DNA from: Prevotella sp. P3-122
Lineage (GTDB): Bacteria > Bacteroidota > Bacteroidia > Bacteroidales > Bacteroidaceae
Assembly: GCF_002251365.1 (NCBI RefSeq)
Contig: NZ_NPJH01000002.1
Span: 1 to 64,000 of the forward strand
Length of the DNA: 64,000 bases
Reading direction: 5' to 3'
Program-made: the position numbers and the translations under genes
Notes under the pieces: generated by a model
The model's input: the letters and a program-made list of their open reading frames with translations, nothing else
The model's database searches: none
What the model was told of the DNA's origin: nothing
Shown: positions 63,993 through 64,000 of the stretch, piece by piece
How the letters are laid out: every line of letters begins with the position of its first letter
Numbering within the stretch: position 1 is the first letter of the stretch

Positions 63993-64000
63993 TATATTTG
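63993..64000 (+). promoter_or_regulatory. Possible -7 box of a gene beyond the window
   Basis: TATATTTG at the extreme right end on the plus strand. If real, a divergent gene starts outside the window and could share the LacI-type operator region. Confidence 0.35.

Overview
The window looks like chromosomal DNA of a Bacteroidota bacterium, most probably Prevotella in the broad sense. Supporting signs: promoters of the type TTTG-N19-TAnnTTTG (clear examples at 5475-5505, 33037-33067, 56379-56409, 57099-57129 and 63910-63940), mostly weak Shine-Dalgarno signals, lipoprotein and DUF families typical of the phylum (DUF4199, DUF4230, DUF4738, DUF4890-like, DUF6048, DUF6452), and the gene order sppA-lpxK-punA-thiL. 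The species cannot be fixed from the sequence alone.

Layout. 1-442: end of an ISL3-type transposase and a structured intergenic repeat. 505-5444 (minus): sppA, lpxK, punA, thiL. 5445-6935: gene-poor stretch with an orphan promoter, palindromic repeats and three evenly spaced copies of a 15-bp palindrome. 6936-38755 (plus): a large mosaic surface-polysaccharide locus with thirteen glycosyltransferase genes or recognisable remnants, two DegT aminotransferases, two NeuD-like acetyltransferases, a hexapeptide acetyltransferase, a GNAT acetyltransferase, a Wzx flippase, an EpsG-type polymerase, an initiating sugar-phosphate transferase, a WbpM/PglF-type dehydratase and an NTP_transf_5 protein. It carries cargo and scars: a truncated TIR protein, a GIY-YIG protein, an Rpn-type nuclease, a GxxExxY protein, an IS630 copy, a flippase remnant, a Caps_synth remnant, a cut GT4 gene and a glycosyltransferase split by a one-base shift in an A7 run. 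38746-43484: a small unknown gene, pflA, mutS2, repeats, tRNA-Thr and SRP RNA. 43647-63820: mainly housekeeping genes (GtrB-like transferase, apbE, Crp/Fnr regulator, M3 peptidase, dCMP deaminase, CtpA, 5-FTHF cyclo-ligase, DUF721/recF, ribH, lipoproteins, alanine symporter, PepO), ending in a minus-strand LacI-family regulator with a likely self-regulated promoter.

How the locus probably works (inference from families): dehydratase (35706), aminotransferase (34254) and an acetyltransferase (31342 GNAT or a NeuD homologue) would make a UDP-acetamido sugar of the diacetylbacillosamine kind. The 32359 transferase would put the first sugar phosphate on undecaprenyl phosphate, the GT2/GT4 enzymes would extend it, Wzx would flip it and the EpsG-like protein would polymerise it. 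The part from about 8.0 to 22.5 kb is visibly richer in A+T than the flanks and holds most of the broken genes, so it looks like layered horizontal replacement.

The most unusual structure is at 23.95-25.35 kb: a row of roughly 100-bp units, each made of two opposed ATCTGTG-rich arms around a short linker. One unit contains, in place of the linker, a complete GxxExxY (PD-(D/E)XK-like) gene. This suggests a gene-bearing element with gene-less palindromic derivatives, similar in layout to REP/RAYT or MITE systems.
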